Of a stretch of DNA of 64,000 nt, positions 38,235 to 47,778 are shown piece by piece. A program made the translations under genes and the position numbers. The notes beneath the pieces were generated by a model. The model was not told the origin of the DNA, searched no databases, and was given only the letters and a program-made list of their open reading frames with translations. The number at the start of each line of letters is the position of its first letter. The first letter of the stretch is position 1. Source of the DNA: Sphingobacterium athyrii (GTDB lineage: Bacteria; Bacteroidota; Bacteroidia; Sphingobacteriales; Sphingobacteriaceae); assembly GCF_003071065.1 (NCBI RefSeq), contig NZ_QCXX01000001.1, positions 248,001 to 312,000 of the forward strand, in the 5' to 3' direction.

Positions 38235-38915
38235 CTATATGCTTTCTATATTGATATCTATATCTTTCAATTTTTTGATGGTCTCCAATGGATCCGAAGC
38301 ATTAAAAACAAAAGAACCAGCAACGAGTACATCAGCACCCGCTTTCAACAGCTGCGCTGCATTTGCAGTCGTAACCCCGCCATCAATTTCAATAAGCAAA
38401 CCATCGTTTATGCCGGCAGCCATTGCCCGGAGCTCCTGAACTTTTGTATAGGTATTTGAAATGAACTTTTGTCCACCAAATCCAGGATTGACAGACATCA
38501 GACAGACCAGATCCAAGTCAGCTAAAACATCTTTCAAAAGAGCAACCGGCGTATGTGGATTCAATGCAACCCCTGCTTTACAGCCCAATTCTTTAATAGC
38601 TGCCAATGTACGGTGCAAGTGCGTGCAAGCCTCATAATGCACGGTAATTATCTCGGCACCGGAATCTTTACACACTTGCAAATAACGATCAGGATCAACA
38701 ATCATCAAATGTACATCCAATGGTTTTGTGGCATGTTTCGCAATAGCTTGCATTACCGGAAATCCAAAGGAGATATTCGGCACAAAAACACCGTCCATAA
38801 TATCTATATGAAACCAATCAGCCTCACTATTGTTTACCATGATGATATCATCATATAATTTTGCGAAGTCTGCAGCAAGAACGGATGGTGCAATAAGATG
38901 TGATTTTGTTGACAT
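38235..38915 (-). CDS. rpe: Ribulose-phosphate 3-epimerase
   Basis: A 226-residue TIM-barrel enzyme of the pentose phosphate pathway (ribulose 5-phosphate to xylulose 5-phosphate). Marks: IAPSVLAADFAKL, WFHIDIMDGVFVPNISFG, LDVHLMI, MSVNPGFGGQKF and EIDGGVTTANA hold the metal and phosphate ligands. Monocistronic with its own terminator. Confidence 0.97.
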   Translation of the reverse strand: MSTKSHLIAPSVLAADFAKLYDDIIMVNNSEADWFHIDIMDGVFVPNISFGFPVMQAIAKHATKPLDVHLMIVDPDRYLQVCKDSGAEIITVHYEACTHLHRTLAAIKELGCKAGVALNPHTPVALLKDVLADLDLVCLMSVNPGFGGQKFISNTYTKVQELRAMAAGINDGLLIEIDGGVTTANAAQLLKAGADVLVAGSFVFNASDPLETIKKLKDIDINIESI

Positions 38916-39027
38916 GTTGTATTTTTTTTCGCAAAGATAACAAGTATTTTTCTTTCGACACAGCGTTGTACATATTTAACATGAATCAAACTGTACCCAA
39001 TAGAATTCACAAAAAATAAATTATAAC

Positions 39028-39035
39028 TACATTTG
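39028..39035 (+). promoter_or_regulatory. -7 box of the 7TM-HD phosphohydrolase gene
   Basis: TACATTTG fits TAnnTTTG, 32 bp before the GTG start at 39068. Confidence 0.5.
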
Positions 39036-39067
39036 TATATTAACTTAATATAAAAACATCGTTCACA

Positions 39068-41185
39068 GTGGGAAGATTAAAAATAAAATACAAAAGAGAG
39101 CTCAATACAACCGAAAATCTCATCCGAAAAATTGGATTAATACTAATCACAATCGTCCTGATTTGTATTTTTCTTCCCAAACAACCACGATTCCGATATG
39201 AGTTTCAAAAAGGAAAAGTCTGGAACCATGAAAATCTCATATCACCTTACAATTTTGCGATCCTGAAGACACAGGAAGAGCTCAATGCAGACAAAAAAAG
39301 TATCTTAAATACGATCCAGCCGATTTATAATGCCAATTCGACAACAAGTAAAGAGCAGATCGACCAATTCAATACCGATTTGTCCGAAAAATGGCAAAGC
39401 AGCAAACTGGATACAACACATGAAAATATCAACGATTATCGCAGTGCCGGAAATGCAATATTAAACCACCTCTATGGGAAAGGTATTCTCTCGCTGAATA
39501 ACCGGTTTCAAAACCGCAACAATGACAAATCCCCAGCTTCGAAACATTATAATTTTACATTAATACAAGATAAGGTTGCTTCACAAAAAAATACGGCGGA
39601 CTGTTACACCATTGAAAGCTCTTATGAATATATGGACAATTTAATGCCCAAGCTGACCAAAATCAAACAGAAAGGCTGGCTCGAGGAGACATTAAAAAAT
39701 TACATCACGATTAATTACATTTATAACGATCAGCAAACCGAAGCGCTTGAACAAAATGCGATCACAAATATATCCGCCACGCGAGGTGTAGTTCAGAAAG
39801 GTGAACTGATTGCGGAAAAAGAAAAAATTATATCCAATGAGACTTACCAGAAGCTCGAATCGCTACGTAAAGTGTATGAAGATGAAGGCAAAATAAGCGG
39901 AAATCAAAACTATGTCACTCTGGGACAATTTCTGATCATATCCCTCGCTCTTTCGATACTCATGGTATTTCTTTTCCTTTTCCGAAAGGACATTTATTTC
40001 AACAATAGGTTATTGATGATTATTATGATTGTCATCATCGGGATGCTTGCCGTACTCTCTTGGGCTATCAAGATCAAAATACCCAATTTGTATTATATTC
40101 CGTTTTGTGCCGTCCCCATTATCATTCGCATCCTGTTTGACACCCGTGTCGCGCTGAATATCCATCTGTTGATGGTGCTTTTGGCCGGACTCTTTGTACC
40201 GAACAGTTTTGAGTTTGTCTTTTTACAATTTATGGCAGGCATTGTTGCAATCTATAGTATCAAAACATTGGTAAAACGTGAGCAGCTGTTTGTTTCTTCG
40301 GCAATTATCTTGGGGACATACTGGATCGCTTACATCGGGCTAGTGGTCACAAGAAATGGCTCTATTGACACCATCTACTGGTCGGACCTCCTTCCATTCC
40401 TGGTCAGTGTCATGATCACGTTGCTGGCCTATCCGATGATCTATGCTTTCGAAAAACTCTTTGGAATAGTATCTGACCTGACCCTGATGGAGCTCACAAA
40501 CAGTAACTCCAAATTATTACGGGAACTATCGTTCAAAGCACCGGGTACCTTTCAGCACTCCCTACAGGTAGCAAATCTGGCTGAGGCCGCAATTTATAAA
40601 ATTGGAGGCAACCCGCTGTTGGTTCGCGCCGGAGCACTGTACCATGACATCGGCAAATTGACCAATCCACAATTTTTTATTGAAAACCAAAAAACGGAAA
40701 AAAATCCACACGATGAACTTTCTCCGGAACAAAGCGCACAGATCATTATCTCCCATGTCATCAAAGGTGTGGATATCGCTAAGAAACATCAGCTTCCCGA
40801 AGTGATCCTCGATTTTATCCGGACGCACCATGGCACCACCCGTGTGGACTACTTTTACAATGTGTTTGTTAAAAACAATCCGGACAAACTCGTTGACGAG
40901 TCTTTATTTACCTACCCCGGCCCTATTCCTTTCTCTAAGGAAACGGCTGTACTCATGATGGCCGATTCAGTGGAAGCGGCGTCCAGAGCTTTAAAAGAAC
41001 CGTCAGAGGAGTCCATCAATAATCTTGTGGATAAAATAATCGAACATAAACTGATGCGCGGACAATTCAATAATAGCAATATTACATTGAAAGATATTAC
41101 CGAATCGGCCGTTATCTTCAAGGCTATGCTCAAAAGTATTTACCATGTACGGGTGGATTACGATTTAAGCAAAAAAACATTGTAA
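39068..41185 (+). CDS. 7TMR-HD family membrane phosphohydrolase (PgpH-like)
   Basis: 705 residues from a GTG start. One N-terminal membrane helix (about 21-37) is followed by an extracytoplasmic 7TMR-HDED domain (about 45-285), about seven membrane helices (285-465) and a cytoplasmic HD domain with FQHSLQVANLAE, LYHDIGKL (HD pair) and IRTHHGTT. Proteins with this layout include PgpH, a cyclic di-AMP phosphodiesterase in Firmicutes; using that activity here is inference. No partner gene is adjacent. Confidence 0.9.
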   Translation: MGRLKIKYKRELNTTENLIRKIGLILITIVLICIFLPKQPRFRYEFQKGKVWNHENLISPYNFAILKTQEELNADKKSILNTIQPIYNANSTTSKEQIDQFNTDLSEKWQSSKLDTTHENINDYRSAGNAILNHLYGKGILSLNNRFQNRNNDKSPASKHYNFTLIQDKVASQKNTADCYTIESSYEYMDNLMPKLTKIKQKGWLEETLKNYITINYIYNDQQTEALEQNAITNISATRGVVQKGELIAEKEKIISNETYQKLESLRKVYEDEGKISGNQNYVTLGQFLIISLALSILMVFLFLFRKDIYFNNRLLMIIMIVIIGMLAVLSWAIKIKIPNLYYIPFCAVPIIIRILFDTRVALNIHLLMVLLAGLFVPNSFEFVFLQFMAGIVAIYSIKTLVKREQLFVSSAIILGTYWIAYIGLVVTRNGSIDTIYWSDLLPFLVSVMITLLAYPMIYAFEKLFGIVSDLTLMELTNSNSKLLRELSFKAPGTFQHSLQVANLAEAAIYKIGGNPLLVRAGALYHDIGKLTNPQFFIENQKTEKNPHDELSPEQSAQIIISHVIKGVDIAKKHQLPEVILDFIRTHHGTTRVDYFYNVFVKNNPDKLVDESLFTYPGPIPFSKETAVLMMADSVEAASRALKEPSEESINNLVDKIIEHKLMRGQFNNSNITLKDITESAVIFKAMLKSIYHVRVDYDLSKKTL

Positions 41186-41267
41186 TTTTAATTGCTAAAC
41201 AACAAATTGAAATTCAAATGCTTATTGTAACGTTACGTTTTTTTTGCATTTTTTTTGATATTTAGGC

Positions 41268-41298
41268 TTTGCAGATTCAAATAATTGCCTTATGTTTG
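41268..41298 (+). promoter_or_regulatory. Promoter of tRNA-Ser: TTTG-N19-TATGTTTG
   Basis: TTTG at 41268-41271 and TATGTTTG at 41291-41298, 19 bp apart, match both halves of the Bacteroidetes primary-sigma promoter. The expected start lies a few bases before the tRNA at 41313. Confidence 0.65.
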
Positions 41299-41312
41299 CA
41301 ATGTCAAAACAC

Positions 41313-41402
41313 GGAAGGGTGCCTGAGTGGCCGAAAGGAACAGTTTGCTAAACTGTCGTACTGGAAACGGTACCGCGGGTTCGAATCCCGCCTCTTCCGC
41401 CA
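41313..41402 (+). tRNA. tRNA-Ser (GCT anticodon)
   Basis: 90 nt including encoded CCA. The acceptor stem GGAAGGG pairs with CTCTTCC (one G-T); the anticodon loop TTGCTAA has GCT at 41347-41349; a long variable arm (class II) and the GGTTCGAATCC T-arm are present. It reads AGC/AGT codons. Confidence 0.96.
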
Positions 41403-41409
41403 AGACTTT

Positions 41410-41440
41410 AAAAAAGCTCAGCTAATGTTGAGCTTTTTTA
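41410..41440 (+). terminator. Terminator after tRNA-Ser
   Basis: AAAAAGCTCA / TTGAGCTTTTT stem with a 7-nt loop, beginning 8 bp after the tRNA end. Confidence 0.9.
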
Positions 41441-41506
41441 ATTTAAGTGCAATTCCCTAAATCCCTTCTTCCCGCAACCGCCAAAGAACCTCCAACAACT
41501 GGCTAG

Positions 41507-43522
41507 TTATTTTTTAGGTGGAAAGAAAAAAGATTTTGGATTCATCTTAAAATAAATCCATACCGCCTTGGCCATTTTCGCCAGCTCCTTAGACGACAGG
41601 TTTCGCGAACGGAACGCGAGCACCAATGATAAACCAAAGCTTACCAGAAAATTAAAAAGTCCAATTATACCGATACCCAAAATTCCCCATATCCAAATAT
41701 CCGTGGACAGCTCCATATGATGCCCAAATAGACCAAGCGCCAGATTCCCGCTCGCAAAAGTGATATGTCGAATATCCAAATTCAGACCAAGAAACATCCC
41801 GATCGAAGCAGTTGACCCCATAAAAACACCAAACCAGAGATTGGAAACGATACCAGCCCATTTCTTCTCATAAAAAGAGGCTATCTTGTCCGTCTTCGTT
41901 TTCCCAAATATCTTTTTCAACAAGGGATGCTCCTGAATTCTGTAGTAAACAGAATTATGTTTATCTCGATTTGAAATACTTCCAGCGATAATCCCCGACA
42001 GAAATAAAAATACACCCGCAATAGAAGCATGCAAGATAACGGGAGTCTTCGTCGGGTTTAAATCGTCGACCAGATGTAGCCATTTTGCACTTGCTATATT
42101 TACACCTGACAGCTGCTCTATTCCCCAAATTAACAACAGACTAATGGGAAATGCCATAACCACATTACCAACGAAAGCGATAAACTGCGAACGAAATAAA
42201 CGTGCAAAAAATTGCGCAAAAATCCAATAACGGTGTCTGTCTGCACCTTGATCAGAAGCCCCCTGTTCGATCGCGTTCACCAGCGATGAGGCTGTCATCG
42301 CCGGCTGCTTCGTCGCCAAGGTCGCACCAAAAAGATAGATCATCGTAAAACCGATCGCATAATTCAAGCTATACAAAAACGCATGTCCGAATTCGCTTGT
42401 CTCCACTTTTCCCAACAATAGTTTTACGATACACATCGCCCCCACAATTACACCGCCGCCGCAGGCAGAACGAAACATCTTCCAATACTCCCGATGGGTC
42501 GATGTAATATAGTGTTCCCCCGTCTGCGCTGTATGATGCGTAATTTCATAGGCCAGCAACTGCGTTCTCTGCCCTATTAATTTACGGATATTGCTTTTTC
42601 TGGAATTATATCCAATCAGCGTCTTCGCCAATTCAATGCTTTTATCTGCTTTTTGGGATTCCGTATCAATCACCAAAAAAGAGAGCATCTCCTTGATGCG
42701 CTCCAGCTGTTGACGAATTCGCAATAAGGATTGATTCACTTTGATAGAAATACCAAAACGATGTGAATTGCTAAAAGCCGTTTCTATATATGTTTCGCAT
42801 TGCTTATGAAGCACCAACAACTGTTTGTATGAAAGATCCTCAGATGTAATGTATTTTGTCTCCGACTGTAAAATACGATCATTTAACTCAGTAAACTCCC
42901 GCATGATTGCGATAAATGGGCTATCGAAGTTCTGAAACTCAGGCACCATTTTATTCACATCAGTTTCCATGGCACGCCCCGTGATACGTTGCACCAGCAG
43001 TTCTATGCCATATAAGATTTCTATCATTTCAAAATCCGTCTCATCATCATAAATCGAATTGAATTCACATAATCGAAAAAGCTCATGCAATTGCTCCGCA
43101 GGAATCGTTGACACCCAATCTCCGTCTTTCACGGTATAAAACACCTGGTTCAGTAAATATTGTAAGGTCGGCTTCGCCGGTTGATAAGGCAGATAGCGCT
43201 CCGTTATTCGCTTCTTGAGTTCATAAATAAAGTCGGCATAACTAATAATTCCCGTATCGGACACCAATTGATCAAAATCTCTCCGCCAGAGAACACGTTT
43301 GAGATACTGAACAAATTGACGCCTTGTATCGGGCAACTCCTGCAAAAAATCAAGAAAAAACCGGATATCAACCTGATAAAATAACTGAACTCTTTTTGGA
43401 CGAATAATGGCTACAATTAAAACCAAAAGTTCAATTTCATCAAACGCTGGATTATCCAGATTATTTTTATAGCGATCAAACAATTCAGCCATTTGCTGTT
43501 TCTGATCCATTTTTTTTCTCAT
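41507..43522 (-). CDS. SpecificRecomb (Gcr)-family multipass membrane protein
   Basis: A 671-residue protein. The first 350 residues are soluble and helical (ELFDRYKNNLDNPAFDEIELL); the C-terminal half has about seven hydrophobic helices (for example GGGVIVGAMCIVKLLLG, LNYAIGFTMIYLFGA, IWGILGIGIIGLFNFLVSF). It resembles the family named 'site-specific recombinase' after gonococcal Gcr. I see no catalytic serine- or tyrosine-recombinase motif, and the membrane helices argue against a DNA recombinase, so the family name should not be taken literally. The real function is unknown. Confidence 0.75.
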   Translation of the reverse strand: MRKKMDQKQQMAELFDRYKNNLDNPAFDEIELLVLIVAIIRPKRVQLFYQVDIRFFLDFLQELPDTRRQFVQYLKRVLWRRDFDQLVSDTGIISYADFIYELKKRITERYLPYQPAKPTLQYLLNQVFYTVKDGDWVSTIPAEQLHELFRLCEFNSIYDDETDFEMIEILYGIELLVQRITGRAMETDVNKMVPEFQNFDSPFIAIMREFTELNDRILQSETKYITSEDLSYKQLLVLHKQCETYIETAFSNSHRFGISIKVNQSLLRIRQQLERIKEMLSFLVIDTESQKADKSIELAKTLIGYNSRKSNIRKLIGQRTQLLAYEITHHTAQTGEHYITSTHREYWKMFRSACGGGVIVGAMCIVKLLLGKVETSEFGHAFLYSLNYAIGFTMIYLFGATLATKQPAMTASSLVNAIEQGASDQGADRHRYWIFAQFFARLFRSQFIAFVGNVVMAFPISLLLIWGIEQLSGVNIASAKWLHLVDDLNPTKTPVILHASIAGVFLFLSGIIAGSISNRDKHNSVYYRIQEHPLLKKIFGKTKTDKIASFYEKKWAGIVSNLWFGVFMGSTASIGMFLGLNLDIRHITFASGNLALGLFGHHMELSTDIWIWGILGIGIIGLFNFLVSFGLSLVLAFRSRNLSSKELAKMAKAVWIYFKMNPKSFFFPPKK

Positions 43523-43737
43523 AAATTCTTATTATTCGCTTTCAATGGCCCTTTGAATAGCCTGTATAAACTTTAACGTCTTAAGATACCATATTTAGTA
43601 CCAAATTGTTTTAAAATATACAATCTATTTGCTCCAAAACAAGGAGATTAGGGAGCATATACCCTGTCGCTATTCCCACCGGCGTTGCAGGCAGGAAAAT
43701 ACCTGAAACCAGTGATAAACCTCCGTAAAAATTCTTC

Positions 43738-43745
43738 TATTTTTG
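43738..43745 (+). promoter_or_regulatory. -7 box before SH3-like secreted protein
   Basis: TATTTTTG, 20 bp before the ATG at 43766; it also argues for that ATG rather than the TTG at 43685. Confidence 0.5.
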
Positions 43746-43765
43746 CAGCAGCAAACAGGACAAAG

Positions 43766-44635
43766 ATGAATTTAAGAAATTTCACACTCGTATGCATAAG
43801 TTTATTGCCCATACTGCTAAAAGGACAGGAAGGCATCTCATTTGACGACGATTTTAACCTTTGGAATATACAGAAAGGGCAAACCACCACTATTTTTGTT
43901 GAAAAGGCCTACATCCGTTCCGCTCCAGGACTCAGCTCAAAAGCAATAGATTCATTAAGCCATGGCGCAACCGTTACCATCACCAGCGATCCATTTAAAG
44001 GCTGCACAATCAAAAATTTCTATGCCCCCTGGTATCAGATCAGCTATACGAAGAATGGCGAGCTTAAACAAGGTTTTATCTGGCTTGGCTTATTGGCGCT
44101 TGGTAAGCAAGTCGACAAGGAAGGTTTTCAATACCTATACGGTTTTGACCGCTTTATCAAACAGGGAAATGACGAAGAAACTGCGTATTTTTTAACCAGA
44201 GTAAAAATATTGAATACGAGCGACTCGCTAATCGCAAGCCAGTCCTACACATTTGCATTTACCGGCCAGCTGAACTCCCAAAGTAAATTGTTACCCGACA
44301 TGGGCTTAACTAATGTAAAACAGATCTTACGAATGGAGTTTCTTTCGGGCGCATGTGGCGTTCCGACTGAATATTATTACACTGCCTGGACCGGCCGGAA
44401 ATTAATCAACTTACCCAGCAGGTATACTGTCGCTGATGCAGGTGTCTTCTATTACGACGAGAAGATCCTATTTCCTTCAGAACACAAAAAAAATAACCAA
44501 TTGATCTATAAATACATCGAACAAGGGGAAGTAAAAGATGATAGTCGGGAAGACCCCAACTATAGTGTTTCAAAAAGAGAAGAACATTTTCAATGGGATG
44601 GCAATAAATTCAGAAAACTCTCGCTGTTGAAATAA
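43766..44635 (+). CDS. Secreted protein with SH3-like domain
   Basis: The ATG at 43766 gives 289 residues with a signal peptide (MNLRNFTLVCISLLPILLKGQ). An SH3b-like segment follows (AYIRSAPGLSSKAIDSLSHG, WYQISYTKNGE, GFIWLGLLAL), as in many cell-wall-associated Bacteroidetes proteins. The C-terminal 170 residues are unassigned, with a GACGVPTEYYYTAW block. The role is unknown. It is followed by the TPR-like gene 53 bp downstream, possibly in one unit. Confidence 0.75.
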   Translation: MNLRNFTLVCISLLPILLKGQEGISFDDDFNLWNIQKGQTTTIFVEKAYIRSAPGLSSKAIDSLSHGATVTITSDPFKGCTIKNFYAPWYQISYTKNGELKQGFIWLGLLALGKQVDKEGFQYLYGFDRFIKQGNDEETAYFLTRVKILNTSDSLIASQSYTFAFTGQLNSQSKLLPDMGLTNVKQILRMEFLSGACGVPTEYYYTAWTGRKLINLPSRYTVADAGVFYYDEKILFPSEHKKNNQLIYKYIEQGEVKDDSREDPNYSVSKREEHFQWDGNKFRKLSLLK

Positions 44636-44688
44636 TTTTCAATAAAATTTAACATATTAGGGAAAATAACAAAAGAAAAAAGCAAGGA

Positions 44689-47064
44689 ATGGAAGAGCAA
44701 AATATATACGATTTATTTTACAGTGGACAACTGGATTTATTTATCATTGAAGGTGAAAATCAATTAAGACAAAACAACCGAGATGTGCCGCTTTGGACAC
44801 ATCTTGCCGTTGCGTATCACGACCAGGTATTCTACGAAGGACATGAAGCTGTTTTTGATATCATCCAGGAGAAGATGATTCCTTATCTTCAGAAGGCACT
44901 AAGCGTGGAGCCTGAAAATGAAACAACCCTTTACCATCTGCTCAACTACGTCCTAAGTAATGAGGCTTCACTGGCTCTGATCAATCGCCCGAGGAAACAC
45001 ATCAACGAGAACAACAAAGATCAGTTTATTCGCTATGCAAAACAGTTGATCGCCATACCAAAAATGACTTCGTATGGTTATGGCTTTCTGGCGAATATTT
45101 ATGAAGGACTTCAGGACGATGCAGCCTTGTTGACGGTATTGGACGAAGGGATCAATTATTTCAACGAAGCTTTTAAAGACGATCGGGAAAGTGCAGATCA
45201 TAATTTCTCCCTATTTTGGATGAAGAAAATATATCTCTTGGACCGCACAAAGCAAATTTCCGGAGCTGCATTAACAGCATTAATCCGGACGCATTTTGAC
45301 CGTTTCGTCAGCAGTCATGAAATGCAGTATGTGGACCTTGCTGAAATCGCTTATGAAAACAAGGATATAGACCTGGCTTTAAAGGTATTATTAAAACTTA
45401 TTAAAGGCGAAAATTCAGCTGCACATATCCACCGCGAATTGGTCAAATGGCACAATCGTTTTGAAGATCTGATCGCTGACGGTTATGAGAATCCTGAGGT
45501 ATTCTATTATCAGCTGATCATTGAACGTAATTATTCCGAAGATATCGGTATACCATTCGATTATTATTACCTACATGCATTAAAACTGATTGACCAATAC
45601 CCTGACTTGTACGCTGGCTATCATTTTGCAGGCGCATACCTTTACGACGATGGACAGCACGAAGCTGCTCTACCTTATCTCCAACAATCTGGAGAACGCC
45701 AATGGAATGCGACATCTTGGCGACGTCTTGTGGAATGTACCTACCTAACGACAGGTGATATATATACGCATATTCCGGTTTTTGAAGACCTCCCGCGCGA
45801 ACTCTATAATGAAGCGATTAATCTGTCCGACTTTGTCGATGCGTTGGATACGCTGTCAGCTGAAGATACATTGGCCTTGCGACAACTATACCTTGCTATT
45901 TATCGCCAAGCCTATGATGCATTTGCGGCTTATTTCGAGGCGGGAAAATATGAAAGTGATTATTTCGGGGGAAGCCACAATCGTGCAATGAATTGCAATA
46001 ACCTGGCAATTGCTTTAAAGAATGTGGATCTCCTCGAAGATAGTTATCAAATCGCAACTGAAGGATTAAACTACTCAGATTTTGAAGAACTACATCAGAC
46101 GAGAACAGATGCATTGTCGAAATTGAAGGATTATGAACGCTTAAAAGACGCCCTCGTACTATATTTCGACACATACCAAGTCACTTTGAGTGACCTCAAT
46201 GAAATGCGCGATGAGGTAATGGAAGAACAGTCTACTGAAGAAGACTCAGATCTGGTATTTCCCAGCTGTTATCAAATGTTTGTCCACCAGCTCGAAGTGA
46301 ATTATCACCTGGGACTTTCTCCCGATATACAGGCAGAAGCACAATATCTTCTCGAGCACATTTATCAGTTTTATATAAACCATCCTACCCTGAACGACTA
46401 TCATTACCGGGATTTTGAGGCCGCTAAAAATGGTGTGGAGGGCATTATTTATGATATCCTCGAGCCAAACGATCGTGATTACCGTATCCATTATTATGAA
46501 GGTATGGCACAGCAATATCCGCATGAAGCACAACCGCAGTATATCCTCATGCAGCTATACAATGAGATATCCGACTATAGCGATATTATAGCTGCTGCAC
46601 AAAAATACCTCAAAAATAAAAAGGAATTTATCATCGATGACTTTGATAAAGCAAAGACTTTGTATTTGATTATAAAGGGGCATTACTTCCTATCCGAATT
46701 TAGATCGGGTGAAGAAGTATTTCAACGCCATGACAGTTGGGTTGCAACCGTCATGGATCCGGAAGATTATGTGCTCTGGCTTAAATTCGGAATCCTGTTG
46801 TATGCTGAGCAGAACAAGCTAACGGAAGTAAGTCGTTGTGTAATGATCTTTAATGGAATATATACACAACATGAATGGGGGTATGATGATGACTGTGAGT
46901 CGGTAAAGCTAGCAGAAGCTCTAGTCAATTACAAAACAGGTAACCTAAAAAAAGCCCATAGCCTGCTCAACGAAGTGCTGGCTTATTCCGATCATAGCCC
47001 GTTGGCTGATGAATATAAAAAGACCTGGAGGAAACCCGGATTTTTATCGAATTTCAAATTCTAA
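44689..47064 (+). CDS. Large TPR-like helical repeat protein, hypothetical
   Basis: 791 residues without signal peptide or membrane helix, so probably cytoplasmic. It is rich in helix pairs with TPR-like spacing (VPLWTHLAVAYHDQVFYEG, YQLIIERNYSEDIGIPFDYYYLHALKLID, LPYLQQSGERQWNATSWRRL). It is very Tyr- and Asp-rich. Such proteins usually serve as scaffolds; I cannot name a partner. Upstream gene on the same strand is the SH3-like protein. Confidence 0.75.
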   Translation: MEEQNIYDLFYSGQLDLFIIEGENQLRQNNRDVPLWTHLAVAYHDQVFYEGHEAVFDIIQEKMIPYLQKALSVEPENETTLYHLLNYVLSNEASLALINRPRKHINENNKDQFIRYAKQLIAIPKMTSYGYGFLANIYEGLQDDAALLTVLDEGINYFNEAFKDDRESADHNFSLFWMKKIYLLDRTKQISGAALTALIRTHFDRFVSSHEMQYVDLAEIAYENKDIDLALKVLLKLIKGENSAAHIHRELVKWHNRFEDLIADGYENPEVFYYQLIIERNYSEDIGIPFDYYYLHALKLIDQYPDLYAGYHFAGAYLYDDGQHEAALPYLQQSGERQWNATSWRRLVECTYLTTGDIYTHIPVFEDLPRELYNEAINLSDFVDALDTLSAEDTLALRQLYLAIYRQAYDAFAAYFEAGKYESDYFGGSHNRAMNCNNLAIALKNVDLLEDSYQIATEGLNYSDFEELHQTRTDALSKLKDYERLKDALVLYFDTYQVTLSDLNEMRDEVMEEQSTEEDSDLVFPSCYQMFVHQLEVNYHLGLSPDIQAEAQYLLEHIYQFYINHPTLNDYHYRDFEAAKNGVEGIIYDILEPNDRDYRIHYYEGMAQQYPHEAQPQYILMQLYNEISDYSDIIAAAQKYLKNKKEFIIDDFDKAKTLYLIIKGHYFLSEFRSGEEVFQRHDSWVATVMDPEDYVLWLKFGILLYAEQNKLTEVSRCVMIFNGIYTQHEWGYDDDCESVKLAEALVNYKTGNLKKAHSLLNEVLAYSDHSPLADEYKKTWRKPGFLSNFKF

Positions 47065-47091
47065 CGGGACCTTTAAAGCCTAAATAAAGGA

Positions 47092-47132
47092 AAAGAAGCG
47101 TAGTAGATAGTAAAACTTTCTGCTACGCTTTT
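47092..47132 (+). terminator. Probable terminator after TPR-like gene
   Basis: AAGCGTAG / CTACGCTT stem with inner AGA/TCT pairing and a T-rich end. Confidence 0.65.
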
Positions 47133-47257
47133 ATACTTTACGGAACAACTGGAATCCCAATACAGTATCCCCTCTCCCCGGCAGCAACACTAGTATGAAT
47201 AGAAAGAAAAAGCTCGAACAGACATAAGAATGAATGTATTACTTATGCAAAAAAACT

Positions 47258-47265
47258 TATCTTTG
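47258..47265 (+). promoter_or_regulatory. -7 box ending 4 nt before the start codon
   Basis: TATCTTTG matches TAnnTTTG and ends 4 bases before the GTG at 47270, which would give a leaderless or nearly leaderless mRNA. Confidence 0.45.
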
Positions 47266-47269
47266 AATT

Positions 47270-47641
47270 GTGACCGGACTGAAACATCTAATCGGATTAT
47301 TGCTCTTTCTTGGCTTATGGTTCAAGCCAATAGTTGCGTTACCCTGTCATCAAAGTAAAGTTCAGACTTGCCGTATGGACAGTACGGAATCTGGGAGTAA
47401 AAAAAATAATTGTTGTAAAAAGTTCCAAGGTAAGGAGAAAAGCATGTGCCAGCACCGCAGGCAATGTTCTGACTGTAGCTGCCACTGTGCTTCTGTAACA
47501 AGTGTATTGGCTGTCTCGACAGTGCCCGTACAGCTTCCTAAAATTTGCTCTTCATTCTTAAAAAAATCATATCGCGGCTTGCTATCCGTTTACCTTTCGG
47601 ACGGTTACTTTTATCCTTGGGTTCCGCCAAAAATAAGCTGA
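47270..47641 (+). CDS. Small exported Cys-rich protein, HYC_CC_PP-like
   Basis: 123 residues from a GTG start. A hydrophobic signal (LIGLLLFLGLWFKPIVALP) is followed by a Cys/His-rich stretch (CHQ, CRMD, NNCCKK, CQHRRQCSDCSCHC) and a C-terminus of the form PWVPPKIS. This matches the layout of small Bacteroidetes proteins found beside heavy-metal efflux systems (Hydrophobic, Cys cluster, terminal PP). It probably binds metal in the periplasm. The HMA-DUF3347 protein downstream supports copper or a related metal. Confidence 0.65.
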   Translation: MTGLKHLIGLLLFLGLWFKPIVALPCHQSKVQTCRMDSTESGSKKNNCCKKFQGKEKSMCQHRRQCSDCSCHCASVTSVLAVSTVPVQLPKICSSFLKKSYRGLLSVYLSDGYFYPWVPPKIS

Positions 47642-47778
47642 CCACAAACTTATTAAGCTTAAAAATGGAGATCGGGGCATACATTGACAAAAAAAATGTA
47701 TCTCAAAACTCCAATGGGAACCGGATAAAGTCGGTTACAAGTCCATTAAATCAACAAAATATTTTAAAAATTGGATAC

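Noticed and set aside
41313..43522. Genomic island inserted at tRNA-Ser by the neighbouring 'recombinase'
   Set aside because: No copy of the tRNA 3' end is seen nearby, the tRNA has its own terminator, the neighbours are housekeeping genes, and the 'recombinase' has membrane helices and no catalytic motif.
47545..47778. N-terminal extension of the HMA-DUF3347 gene
   Set aside because: The extra residues overlap the Cys-rich gene in another frame, have no signal sequence, and an ATG with a proper signal peptide lies at 47779.
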